Notes: generated by a model not told the origin, from the sequence alone. Shown: positions 6,858 through 14,242, counted from the stretch's first letter. The stretch: 15,114 nt of DNA from an uncultured Collinsella sp. (GCA_900546105.1 URBP01000052.1:1-15114), one strand, 5' to 3'. Translations and numbers: made by a program.

Positions 6858-6885
6858 TTGGCAACCAGACGTCAAAAGCTACCAT
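6858..6885 (+). promoter_or_regulatory. candidate lacE promoter
   Basis: TTGGCA (6858-6863) and TACCAT (6880-6885) are separated by 16 bp. Transcription would start near 6892, leaving a short leader before the TAGGAG ribosome site. The match is moderate; its position against operator 2 is the main support. Confidence 0.4.
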
Positions 6886-6918
6886 CGTTGCTAACCCACC
6901 GACTCTTAGGAGCTTTGC

Positions 6919-8688
6919 ATGGAGCAACTCATCGCCACCATCGAAAAAGGCCAGCCCTTTTTCAACGCGATCGCCCGCAACAAGTACCTCAAGGCGATTC
7001 GCGACGGCTTTATCTCCGTCATCCCCATCATCATCTTCTCGTCCATCTTCTGCCTAGTAGCCTCGGTCCCCAACATCTGGGGTTTCTACTGGCCCGATGA
7101 CATCAACAACGCCCTGTGGAAGTGCTACAACTACTCCATGGGCATCCTGGCCATCGCCTGCGCCGCCACCACGGCCAAGCACTTCGCCGACGCTCAGAAC
7201 CGCGACCTGCCCAAGAACAACCAGATCAACTTTATCTCGTGCATGTGCGCGGCCATCATCGGCTTCTTGCTCCTTTCGAGCGACACCATCGCCACGGACG
7301 CCGCCAGCGGCTTCAACACCACCTATCTTGGTTCCAAGGGCCTGCTGACCGCCTTCATCGCTGCGTTTGTGACCGGCATCATCTACAAGTTCTTTATCAA
7401 GCGCAACATCACCGTCAAGATGCCCGAGCAGGTTCCGCCCAACATCTCGCAGACCTTTAAGGACATCATCCCCTTCTCCGTCTGCATCACCGTCTTTTGG
7501 GTCTTTGACATCGTCTTCCGCGCTGCCTTTGGCTTCTGCTTTGCCCAGGGCGTCATCCAGGTGTTCCAGCCCCTGTTCACCGCTGCCGACGGCTACATCG
7601 GTCTCGCTGTGATCTACGGTGCCATGAGCCTCTTCTGGTTCGTCGGCGTCCACGGCCCCTCGATCGTCGAGCCCGCCATCGCCGCCGCTCTCGTTGCCAA
7701 CATGACCGACAACTTGGCTGCGTTCCAGGCCGGCCAGCACGCCACCGCCGTCCTGACGCAGGGCGCCCAGTACTTCGTCGTCTGCATGGGTGGTACCGGC
7801 GCCACACTCGTCCTGGTCTTTATGTTCTGCTTCCTGGCCAAGTCCCAGGAGATGCGCGCCGTCGGTAAGGCCGCCATCGTCCCCGTGTGCTTTGCCGTCA
7901 ACGAGCCGCTGCTGTTCGCCGCACCTATCGTGCTCAATCCCGTCTTCTTTGTCCCGTTTGTCTTTGCCCCGATCGCCAACATCTGGATCCTCAAGGTCTT
8001 TATCGACTTCTTGGGCATGAACGGCTTTATGTACACCCTGCCCTGGACCGTCCCCGGCCCCATCGGCACCATCATGGGCCTGGGCTTCCAGCCGCTCGCC
8101 TTTGTGATGCTCGCCATCATCCTAGTCGTCGACTTTGCCCTGTACTACCCGTTCTTCCGTGCCTATGACGCCCAGAAGTGCGCCGAGGAGGCCGAGATCT
8201 CCCAGGAGGAGCTCGCCGCCAAGAACGCCGAGAAGGCCGCCAAGCTCAACGATGCCTTCCAGGGTAAGGCCGACGCCAAGAGTGTTGCCGCCGGCGCCGC
8301 TGCCGAGGTCGTAAAGACCGACGCCGCCCCCGCTGCTGCCGCCACCGAGGCTACGGCCGCCAGCGATCTCAACGGCAAGCGCGTACTCGTGCTCTGCCAG
8401 GGCGGCGGCACCTCGGGCCTGCTCGCCAACGCGCTGGCCAAGGCCGCCAAGGAGCGCGGCATCGATCTTGAGACCGCTGCCGATGCCTATGGCAACCACG
8501 TGGACATGCTCCCCGACTTTGACCTGGTCGTCCTGGCTCCGCAGGCTGCCAGCTACCTGGCCGACCTGCAGAAGGACTGCGAGCGTGTGGGCAACAAGTG
8601 CGTCGCCTGCCGTGGTAAGCAGTACATCGAGCTCTCCCAGAACGGCGACAAGTCTCTCGCCTTTGTGAGCGAGCAGCTGTCGAAGTAA
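6919..8688 (+). CDS. lacE: lactose-specific PTS enzyme IICB
   Basis: A 589-residue inner-membrane permease that imports lactose and phosphorylates it to lactose-6-phosphate. Residues about 1-420 form the lactose/cellobiose-family IIC domain with many membrane helices, including GVHGPSIVEPA (His245) and the VNEPLLF motif with Glu329, expected at the sugar site. A cytoplasmic Ala/Glu/Lys-rich linker (about 425-482) joins it to the IIB domain, where VLVLCQGGGTSG carries the phosphorylated Cys493. The start follows TAGGAG. The length is typical of LacE (~570). The linker is Ala-rich, as is usual for GC-rich hosts. Its phosphate donor LacF is encoded divergently 1.6 kb away. lacG follows after 66 bp. 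Two LacI-type operators lie upstream. Confidence 0.94.
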   Translation: MEQLIATIEKGQPFFNAIARNKYLKAIRDGFISVIPIIIFSSIFCLVASVPNIWGFYWPDDINNALWKCYNYSMGILAIACAATTAKHFADAQNRDLPKNNQINFISCMCAAIIGFLLLSSDTIATDAASGFNTTYLGSKGLLTAFIAAFVTGIIYKFFIKRNITVKMPEQVPPNISQTFKDIIPFSVCITVFWVFDIVFRAAFGFCFAQGVIQVFQPLFTAADGYIGLAVIYGAMSLFWFVGVHGPSIVEPAIAAALVANMTDNLAAFQAGQHATAVLTQGAQYFVVCMGGTGATLVLVFMFCFLAKSQEMRAVGKAAIVPVCFAVNEPLLFAAPIVLNPVFFVPFVFAPIANIWILKVFIDFLGMNGFMYTLPWTVPGPIGTIMGLGFQPLAFVMLAIILVVDFALYYPFFRAYDAQKCAEEAEISQEELAAKNAEKAAKLNDAFQGKADAKSVAAGAAAEVVKTDAAPAAAATEATAASDLNGKRVLVLCQGGGTSGLLANALAKAAKERGIDLETAADAYGNHVDMLPDFDLVVLAPQAASYLADLQKDCERVGNKCVACRGKQYIELSQNGDKSLAFVSEQLSK

Positions 8689-8698
8689 GTAACGCTTA

Positions 8699-8730
8699 GG
8701 GCCAGCCGACTATCCAAGACCGGCTGGCCC
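8699..8730 (+). terminator. hairpin between lacE and lacG
   Basis: GGGCCAGCCG (8699-8708) and CGGCTGGCCC (8721-8730) form a perfect 10-bp stem with a 12-base loop, followed only by TTCGATTT. It starts 11 bases after the lacE stop. It could be a leaky terminator that lowers lacG relative to lacE, or a stem protecting the lacE 3' end. Confidence 0.55.
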
Positions 8731-8754
8731 TTCGATTTAAACGATTGGATCATC

Positions 8755-10194
8755 ATGTCCGTTAATCCTGCTAGCGTCACCAACCCGCCCGCGCAGTTTC
8801 CCGAGGACTTTGTCTTTGGCGGGGCCACTGCTGCCTACCAGGTAGAGGGCGAGACCCGCACTCACGGTAAGGGCAAGGTCGCGTGGGACGATTTTCTGGA
8901 AGCCCAGGGCCGTTTCTCCCCCGATCCCGCTTCCGACTTCTACAACCAGTACCCCATCGATCTGGAGCTGTGCGAGGAGTTCGGCATCAACGGCATTCGT
9001 CTCTCCATCGCCTGGAGCCGCATCTTCCCCAACGGCACCGGAGAGATAAACCCCGAGGGTGTCCAGTTCTACCACGACCTCTTCGCCGAGTGCCACAAGC
9101 ACCACGTTGAGCCGTTTGTCACGCTGCATCACTTTGACACGCCGCTGCCCCTCTTTGAGAAGGGCGACTTCCTCAACCGCGAGACCATCGACGCCTTTGT
9201 GGACTTTGCCACCTTCTGCTTTAAGGAGTACGCTGACCAGGTGACCTATTGGTTCACCTTTAACGAGATCTGGGCCGACGCCTCCAACACCTACATCGAG
9301 GGCACCTTCCCCGGCGGCGTCAAGGCGCACCTGGCCGAGGCTTTCCAGTGCGAGCACAACATGATGCTCGCTCACGCCAAGGCAGTGCTGGCCTTCCACA
9401 ACGGTGGTTTTAAGGGCAAGATCGGCGTCATTCAGTCGCTGGAGTTTAAGTATCCGCTCAACGAGAACGACCCCGCCGACATCAAGGCCGCCAACAACGA
9501 GCACGTGCTGCAAAACCAGTTCCTGCTCGACGCTACCTTCCGCGGCGACTATGCCCCCGACACCCTCGAGTGCGCCAACCGCCTGGCCGCAGTCTCCGGC
9601 GGCACCATCGAGATCCGCGAGGAGGATCTCGAGATCATGCGCGAGGCAGCGCTCTACAACGACTACCTGGGCGTTAACAACTACCAGTGCCGCTTCTTGA
9701 AGGCTTACGATGGCGAGAACGACCTGCACCACAACGGTACGGGCGAGAAGGGCACCGGTCGCTGGCGCGTCAAGGGCATTGGCGAGCATGTGAACAAGCC
9801 CGGCATCCCCACCACCGACTGGGACTGGATCATCTATCCCGAGGGCCTGTTCGATCTGCTCGTCTACATTAAGCAGCGCTACCCCAACTACAAGCAGATT
9901 TTCATTACCGAGAACGGTATGGGCTACAAGGACCCCTACAAGGACGGCTTTGTGGACGACCAGCCGCGCATCGACTACATCGAGCAGCACCTGCGCTGGC
10001 TGCTTAAGGCCATGGAGGTGGGCGTCAACGTGGGCGGCTACTTCCTGTGGAGCCTGCAGGATCAGTTCTCCTGGACCAACGGCTACAACAAGCGCTATGG
10101 CTTCTTCTACGTAGACTTTGAAACCCAGAAGCGCACGCCCAAGGCAAGCGCCTACTGGTACAAGCACGTGGCGCAGACCCGTCGTCTGGACTAG
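8755..10194 (+). CDS. lacG: 6-phospho-beta-galactosidase (GH1)
   Basis: A 479-residue cytoplasmic glycoside hydrolase family 1 enzyme that cleaves lactose-6-phosphate to glucose and galactose-6-phosphate. The acid/base is Glu171 in FTFNEIW and the nucleophile Glu386 in FITENG. Ser439, Lys446 and Tyr448 in the C-terminal SWTNGYNKRYG segment correspond in spacing to the phosphate-binding Ser428/Lys435/Tyr437 of the lactococcal enzyme, which marks it as a 6-phospho-glycosidase rather than a plain beta-glucosidase. The N-terminus is about ten residues longer than usual. The ribosome site is poor (only GGA near the ATG), so translation may depend partly on lacE. A GC-rich terminator follows. A 6-phospho-beta-glucosidase is the alternative, but lacE and lacAB favour LacG. 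Confidence 0.93.
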   Translation: MSVNPASVTNPPAQFPEDFVFGGATAAYQVEGETRTHGKGKVAWDDFLEAQGRFSPDPASDFYNQYPIDLELCEEFGINGIRLSIAWSRIFPNGTGEINPEGVQFYHDLFAECHKHHVEPFVTLHHFDTPLPLFEKGDFLNRETIDAFVDFATFCFKEYADQVTYWFTFNEIWADASNTYIEGTFPGGVKAHLAEAFQCEHNMMLAHAKAVLAFHNGGFKGKIGVIQSLEFKYPLNENDPADIKAANNEHVLQNQFLLDATFRGDYAPDTLECANRLAAVSGGTIEIREEDLEIMREAALYNDYLGVNNYQCRFLKAYDGENDLHHNGTGEKGTGRWRVKGIGEHVNKPGIPTTDWDWIIYPEGLFDLLVYIKQRYPNYKQIFITENGMGYKDPYKDGFVDDQPRIDYIEQHLRWLLKAMEVGVNVGGYFLWSLQDQFSWTNGYNKRYGFFYVDFETQKRTPKASAYWYKHVAQTRRLD

Positions 10195-10246
10195 CGACTT
10201 GCGACTAGCGAGATGCCCCGCTCACACAACCTGCCCCCATTCCTCA

Positions 10247-10296
10247 GCCGGGGGCGGCACGTCACACGGCGCGCCGCCCCCGGCCTTTTTGTTTTT
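10247..10296 (+). terminator. lacG intrinsic terminator
   Basis: GCCGGGGGCGGC (10247-10258) pairs perfectly with GCCGCCCCCGGC (10273-10284), then CTTTTTGTTTTT. This is a strong rho-independent terminator about 50 bp after lacG and closes the lacE-lacG unit. Confidence 0.92.
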
Positions 10297-10317
10297 GAGC
10301 GAGTCGGCAACCATTTG

Positions 10318-10613
10318 TCTCGATCTGTAACATCTAGCCGAGTTTTTCGGTACTAACTGTTACAGATTGAGATGAACGCGCGGGCCAGTTCCCTCAATCT
10401 AAATCTGTAACATCTAGCGGGCTATTTCGCCTCCACCTGTTACAGATCGAGACAAACGGAATAAGCCGAGCCGAAAGATCTCAATCTGTAACATCTAGCA
10501 GGGATTTTCGGCCCTACCTGTTACAGATCGAGACAAACGTTCGAACCAATCCAAACAATCTCAATCTGTAACGTTTGGCCGAGTTTTTCGGTCCCAACCG
10601 TTACTGATTGAGA
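10318..10613. repeat. four tandem ~80-bp hairpin repeats
   Basis: The word ATCTGTAACA starts at 10323, 10403 and 10484, and ATCTGTAACG at 10564, a period of 80, 81 and 80 bp. Each unit is an inverted repeat: arms of about 15 bases (TCTCAATCTGTAACA against TGTTACAGATTGAGA), separated by exactly 25 bases. The hairpins are at 10318-10372, about 10397-10453, 10479-10533 and 10559-10613. Unit 2 has six extra bases (AAATCT) in its left arm. The loops vary but can form small inner stems, some with paired changes (TAG/CTA in units 1 and 3, TTGG/CCAA in unit 4). No protein is encoded. It is not a CRISPR array, because the repeated parts are the stems and the linkers are not uniform. Confidence 0.8.
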
Positions 10614-10673
10614 CAATTAGATAGTCAAATCCGCGCTTTCCAAGCAGCTATGAAGCACGGCTCTTTCCTTGCT

Positions 10674-10746
10674 TTCAGTATCACGAACATATTTTCGGTA
10701 TCATTTAATGTTATAATGATACCGAAAATATGTTCGTGATACTGAA
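10674..10746. promoter_or_regulatory. perfect 32-bp inverted repeat at the Fic promoter
   Basis: The arms 10674-10705 and 10715-10746 are exact reverse complements around the 9-base centre TAATGTTAT. The right arm ends nine bases before the Fic start codon. Each arm holds two GTATCA words and a nested CGAA-N6-TTCG. TATAAT (10712-10717) sits at the centre, so the promoter is probably inside the palindrome. In RNA the stem would also hide the leader. It may be an operator for the Fic protein's own C-terminal DNA-binding domain. Confidence 0.75.
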
Positions 10747-10755
10747 CGGAGCAGC

Positions 10756-11988
10756 ATGCGCCAGTTTGATTACGCCACAGTCCCAGCGGAACTCGAGGCA
10801 ACTCCAATCACCAACCTTCTCCTCTCGATACGCGAGCATAAAGGCCGTCAGCTTGTTCTGGGTCAAGTCAGACCCGAGCTTCTATCGTCCCTTATGGAGA
10901 AAGCTAAGATCCAAAGCACCCAATCCTCCAACGGACTTGAAGGAATTGTTACCACCCAAAAAAGACTCAAAGCAATCATGGCGTATTCCGCCAAGCCAAG
11001 CTCCCGCGCAGAGGAAGAAATCGCTGGATACCGAGATGCGCTGTCGCTTATTCACGAGCAGCACGATTTCATTCCCGTAACGCCATCGGTCATTTTGCAG
11101 TTGCATCGTGACCTCATGGCACACACAGCAATCTCGTATGGGGGCCATTGGAAAGATAGCGATAACGAAATCATCTCCATCGACGATCAAGGCAATCGAT
11201 TTGTGCGCTTTAGGCCGCCTTCGGCCCTGGCAACCCCCGGACTTATCGAAGAAGCCTGTCGGTCCCTCAATGATGCCTTATCTCGTCAAGTTTGCGACCC
11301 CCTCCTTATATCATTGCGCTTCATCTTCGATTTTGTCAGCATTCATCCCTTCAACGATGGCAATGGTAGGATGAGCCGGCTCCTTACAACGCTGCTACTC
11401 GAAAAGACTGGATACGACGTTGCGCGTTACATCAGCATCGAACGTCTCATTGAAGACAATAAAGCGCTTTACTACAACGCCCTCGCCGCAAGCTCCACTG
11501 GATGGAATGAAAATCAAAACACCGAAGTGCCCTTTATCCGTTTTATGCTCGGAACCATCCTGGCGGCCTACCGACAGCTCGAGCAGCACACCCAGATTGA
11601 ATCTGGCACTCACCCCATGTCGAAGCAAGCACGTATAGCTGCTCTATTTCAGCAGAGACCCGGCGTCATCAAGAAATCCGACATCCAGTCCAACTGCCCC
11701 GATATCAGCGAGATAACCGTTAAACGAACCCTCAGTCAGCTTGTTGGTTGCAGCGCAATCGAGAAAACAGGAGCGGGTCGTTCGACGGGCTACACACTCA
11801 AAGACGTCCACGCCCTGGAATTATTCTTGCAATCCGCAATACCCGACGGCAGGTCAGAAATTACAAAAGAGTCCCCAGAGGACAAACTCCTTGAACGCAT
11901 AAACCGCGCGGAAGATGAAAGCAGAGACGAACTCTACGAAGACTACGGTTCATTCTCAAGGAATATCAAAGCGAAATACGAAGTCTAG
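10756..11988 (+). CDS. Fic-family protein, class II, with C-terminal winged helix
   Basis: A 410-residue Fic (Fido) protein; the family usually transfers AMP from ATP to hydroxyl side chains of target proteins. The core motif HPFNDGNGR (197-205) is complete, with catalytic His197. An N-terminal inhibitory motif of the form (S/T)xxxE(G/N) is present as SNGLEG (58-63), where Glu62 should block the ATP gamma-phosphate, making it a self-inhibited class II enzyme needing no separate antitoxin. Residues about 288-350 look like a winged helix-turn-helix, suggesting DNA binding and perhaps autoregulation through the palindrome just upstream. A charged tail follows. The start ATG is preceded by GGAG. 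Its AT content is visibly higher than that of the lac genes, suggesting acquisition. Its target is unknown. Confidence 0.88.
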   Translation: MRQFDYATVPAELEATPITNLLLSIREHKGRQLVLGQVRPELLSSLMEKAKIQSTQSSNGLEGIVTTQKRLKAIMAYSAKPSSRAEEEIAGYRDALSLIHEQHDFIPVTPSVILQLHRDLMAHTAISYGGHWKDSDNEIISIDDQGNRFVRFRPPSALATPGLIEEACRSLNDALSRQVCDPLLISLRFIFDFVSIHPFNDGNGRMSRLLTTLLLEKTGYDVARYISIERLIEDNKALYYNALAASSTGWNENQNTEVPFIRFMLGTILAAYRQLEQHTQIESGTHPMSKQARIAALFQQRPGVIKKSDIQSNCPDISEITVKRTLSQLVGCSAIEKTGAGRSTGYTLKDVHALELFLQSAIPDGRSEITKESPEDKLLERINRAEDESRDELYEDYGSFSRNIKAKYEV

Positions 11989-12108
11989 CCATACCTCAGA
12001 ATGGCCTCACCCTTGTTGCCCAAAACTATTTGCGAGTCATTTTCCGCGTCATTGTAAAACGATAATCCACGCGCCAGCAGAGGGCAGACGTATCGCCTGC
12101 AGCGTTAG

Positions 12109-12873
12109 CTAGCAGATGATCCGTGTGTGTTCCTCGATGGCAGTGCGGTCCTCGGCGGCGATACCCGGCTCGCACACCACGGCGTCCAAATTGTCCAGGC
12201 GGCAGAAGGTGTAGAAGTCGCGCTTGCCGATTTTGCTGGAGTCGGCGATCAGATAGCGCGAGTCTGCCTTGCTAAAGGCAAGCTGCTGGATACGGCCCTC
12301 GTCCATGTTGGACGTAGACACGTCACCGTCCAAGATGCCGTTGGCGCCGATAAACGCCGCATCGATGCCCAGCGCACGTAGGGTATCCTCGGCCGTTGGT
12401 CCCACAAAAGCGGCAGTGCGGCGGCGGTACATACCGCCCACGAGGCACAGCTCGCAGTCCTCGCGCTCCTCGAGCAGGTTGAACACAGAAAGCGAATTGG
12501 TCACAATGCGCAGGCGAAACGCCGGCAGCATCGAGGCCATCTGCTCAACCGTGGTGCCCGTACCCAAAAAGATGGTCGAGCCCTCCTCGATGAGCTCCAC
12601 GGCGCGGCGTGCGATCTGCAGCTTTTCTTCGGCATGCTTGGTGCGCTTTTCGCTGTGCGAATACTCATGGCGCAACATAGCGTGGGGACGGCCCTGCGCG
12701 CTGCGGGCTCCACCGTGCACGCGCTCGATCTCGCCCAGACTCGCAAGCTCCTCAAGGTCGCGACGGATCGTCATGTCCGAAACGCCCAGCGCATCCGAAA
12801 TCTCTTTGACCGAGACCGTACCCTGCTCCTCGAGCAGCTGCCGAACCTTATCCTGTCGTTCTGCCTTAATCAC
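12109..12873 (-). CDS. lacR: DeoR-family regulator, probable LacR
   Basis: A 254-residue DeoR/GlpR-type regulator. The N-terminal helix-turn-helix (VSVKEISDALGVSDMTIRRDLEEL, about 20-43) ends in the family motif ERVHGGA. The C-terminal sugar-phosphate-sensing domain carries the expected GTTVEQM and VTNSLSV regions, GGMYRRRTAAFVGP, AFIGANGI and the LIADSSKIGKRDF segment. The start is GTG, with GAGG seven bases upstream. By analogy with LacR of lactococci and staphylococci it would be relieved by tagatose-6-phosphate; that is inferred from context. A candidate operator overlaps its own start site, and similar boxes precede lacA and lacF. Other DeoR ligands remain possible. No clear terminator is seen in the 120 bp shared with the convergent Fic gene. 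Confidence 0.85.
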   Translation of the reverse strand: MIKAERQDKVRQLLEEQGTVSVKEISDALGVSDMTIRRDLEELASLGEIERVHGGARSAQGRPHAMLRHEYSHSEKRTKHAEEKLQIARRAVELIEEGSTIFLGTGTTVEQMASMLPAFRLRIVTNSLSVFNLLEEREDCELCLVGGMYRRRTAAFVGPTAEDTLRALGIDAAFIGANGILDGDVSTSNMDEGRIQQLAFSKADSRYLIADSSKIGKRDFYTFCRLDNLDAVVCEPGIAAEDRTAIEEHTRIIC

Positions 12874-12906
12874 GATGAATCCTCGCCGTTCTTTGCGCGC
12901 ATATCA

Positions 12907-12926
12907 TTCAAACAGTAACGAACAAA
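12907..12926 (-). promoter_or_regulatory. candidate LacR autoregulatory operator
   Basis: On the minus strand this reads TTTGTTCGTTACTGTTTGAA, TGTTC and TGTTT at a 10-bp step. It begins at the last base of the candidate -10, so binding would occlude the start site. It lies between lacR and divergent galM and could affect both. Confidence 0.5.
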
Positions 12927-12934
12927 TTGTATCA
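12926..12934 (-). promoter_or_regulatory. lacR extended -10 element
   Basis: TGATACAAT on the minus strand matches an extended -10 (TGnTATAAT). A T-rich TTTTTG lies 16 bp upstream of TACAAT as a weak -35. The start would fall inside the LacR box. Confidence 0.45.
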
Positions 12935-13079
12935 GACTTGTGCGCGTCAAAAATGAACGCCCGCACAGCTCCAATCATCACTTTTTTGAGAAAAATACCC
13001 CCTGCTTTAGTGGGGTGTAGTGATAATCTCGCCTGTTCGCGCTACAGTTTGTCGGAAATACCTCGATGTTAGGAACCAA

Positions 13080-14132
13080 ATGATCACTTCCGAGCTTTTC
13101 GGCACCGCGCCCTGCGGTACCCCCGTTCATCGTTACACCCTCAACGGGCCCGAGATCTGCGTTCGCATTATGGACTATGGCGCCACCGTGCTGGGTATCG
13201 ATGTGCCCGACATCCCCGGCAACGTGCGCGATGTGGTGCTGGGCTTCGATAAGCTCGAGGATTACTTTGACAACCCCGCCTGCTTTGGCGCGACCATCGG
13301 CCCCGTGGCAAACCGCACCGCAGGCGCCACGATCACCATCGACGGCACGGACTGGCATATGCCCGCCAACGAGGGCGCCAACAACCTTCACAGCGACCTT
13401 GAGCACGGCCTGCATAAGCGCGTGTGGGATGTTGAGCTCGACGAGGTCCACAACGCCGTGCGCATGACCACCTCGCTTGAGGATGGCGAGCTGGGTCTTC
13501 CCGGCAACCGCACCTTTACGGCCGTGTTTACCGTGACGCCGACGGGGCGCTTCCGTATCGAATACGGCTGCGAGAGCGACCGCGCCACGTACGTGTCCAT
13601 GACCAACCACACGTACTTTAACCTTGCCGGTCATAACGCCGGTATGGACTGCGAGCACTTCTTTGTTGCTAACGCTGCCCACTACCTGCCCATTAACGAG
13701 CAGAACATCCCCACCGGCGAGATTGCTCCGGTCGAGGGAACACCGTTTGACTTTCGCGAGTTGCGCCCCGTCGCGCCGGGCATGGAGGCCGATGATCCGC
13801 AGATTAAACAGGCACGCGGCTACGACCACTGCCTGTGCATCGACGGCTATCAGTACGGCCGTAACCTGCGCCGCGCGATGCACGTTGAGGAGATGTGGAC
13901 CGGTCGCGAGCTGGACTACTACACCACCGCACCGGGCGTGCAGCTCTACACCGGCAACTGGCTGGGCGACGAGCATGCCAAGGACGATGCCAACTATGGC
14001 TGGGGCGCCGGCTTTGCCCTCGAGGCAGAGATGTACCCCGACACGCCGCACCAGCCGCTGTTCCCCCAGGGCATCGTGGGACCGGGTCACCCCTACAGCA
14101 ATGTGATCGAATACCACTTTATGAGGCACTAA
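13080..14132 (+). CDS. galM: aldose 1-epimerase (galactose mutarotase)
   Basis: A 350-residue GalM-type mutarotase that interconverts alpha and beta anomers of galactose, glucose and related sugars. The family landmarks are GATIGPVANRTAGA (70-83), LHSD (103-106) in place of the usual LHGG, NHTYFNLAGH with the catalytic acid His177, YDHCL (Asp249), and the catalytic base Glu315 in ALEAEMYPD. The ATG at 13080 follows AGGA and starts with the normal N-terminal strand; a longer reading from a GTG at 13020 adds unlike-family residues. The gene is transcribed away from lacR and ends in its own terminator. It is full length and a second mutarotase besides the LacX-like protein, probably acting on galactose or on lactose-derived sugars. 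Confidence 0.92.
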   Translation: MITSELFGTAPCGTPVHRYTLNGPEICVRIMDYGATVLGIDVPDIPGNVRDVVLGFDKLEDYFDNPACFGATIGPVANRTAGATITIDGTDWHMPANEGANNLHSDLEHGLHKRVWDVELDEVHNAVRMTTSLEDGELGLPGNRTFTAVFTVTPTGRFRIEYGCESDRATYVSMTNHTYFNLAGHNAGMDCEHFFVANAAHYLPINEQNIPTGEIAPVEGTPFDFRELRPVAPGMEADDPQIKQARGYDHCLCIDGYQYGRNLRRAMHVEEMWTGRELDYYTTAPGVQLYTGNWLGDEHAKDDANYGWGAGFALEAEMYPDTPHQPLFPQGIVGPGHPYSNVIEYHFMRH

Positions 14133-14158
14133 GCCCACAACGCGACATATCGCACAGC

Positions 14159-14194
14159 AGCACCCGCCGGCACCACCGCCGACGGGTGCTTTTT
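14159..14194 (+). terminator. galM intrinsic terminator
   Basis: AGCACCCG (14159-14166) and CGGGTGCT (14183-14190) pair, with an inner CGGC/GCCG stem, followed by TTTTT and CATCTTTT. It lies 26 bp after the galM stop. Confidence 0.88.
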
Positions 14195-14242
14195 CATCTT
14201 TTGGGCTCATTTTCGCTGTGACTGTATGAGTGACATATCAAC

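Larger units (their letters stand above)
6714..6862. repeat. ~33-bp inverted repeat framing the lacE control region
   Basis: The segments 6714-6747 and 6830-6862 are inverted copies of each other with a few mismatches, about 80 bp apart. Each encloses one LacI-type palindrome. The extra similarity outside the operators suggests that both arms arose by duplication in opposite orientation. Confidence 0.6.

Noticed and set aside
8737..10167. 476-codon minus-strand frame opposite lacG
   Set aside because: A mirror frame of a GC-rich gene: the translation is valine/leucine-rich and without motifs, while the plus strand carries all GH1 catalytic residues.
10318..10613. Possible CRISPR array
   Set aside because: The repeated parts are inverted stems with variable loops at an 80-bp step, there are only four units, no uniform short repeat with unique spacers exists, and no cas gene is nearby.
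10625..10807. Small minus-strand frame as a possible antitoxin to Fic
   Set aside because: It overlaps the Fic start and the palindrome, has no ribosome site or antitoxin-like motif, and the Fic protein already carries its own inhibitory motif.
11989..12108. Terminator between the convergent Fic and lacR genes
   Set aside because: No stem with a T run was found on either strand; only a GTCATT direct repeat is present.
13000..13027. galM promoter with GATAAT and a C5/G4 hairpin
   Set aside because: GATAAT at 13022-13027 has no acceptable -35 at 16-18 bp, and TTGAGA at 12986 is too far away; the short ACCCC/GGGGT pairing is too weak to call.
12978..14210. 410-codon minus-strand frame opposite galM
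   Set aside because: An antisense shadow; the plus strand has complete GalM motifs, and the minus frame would run through the galM terminator.
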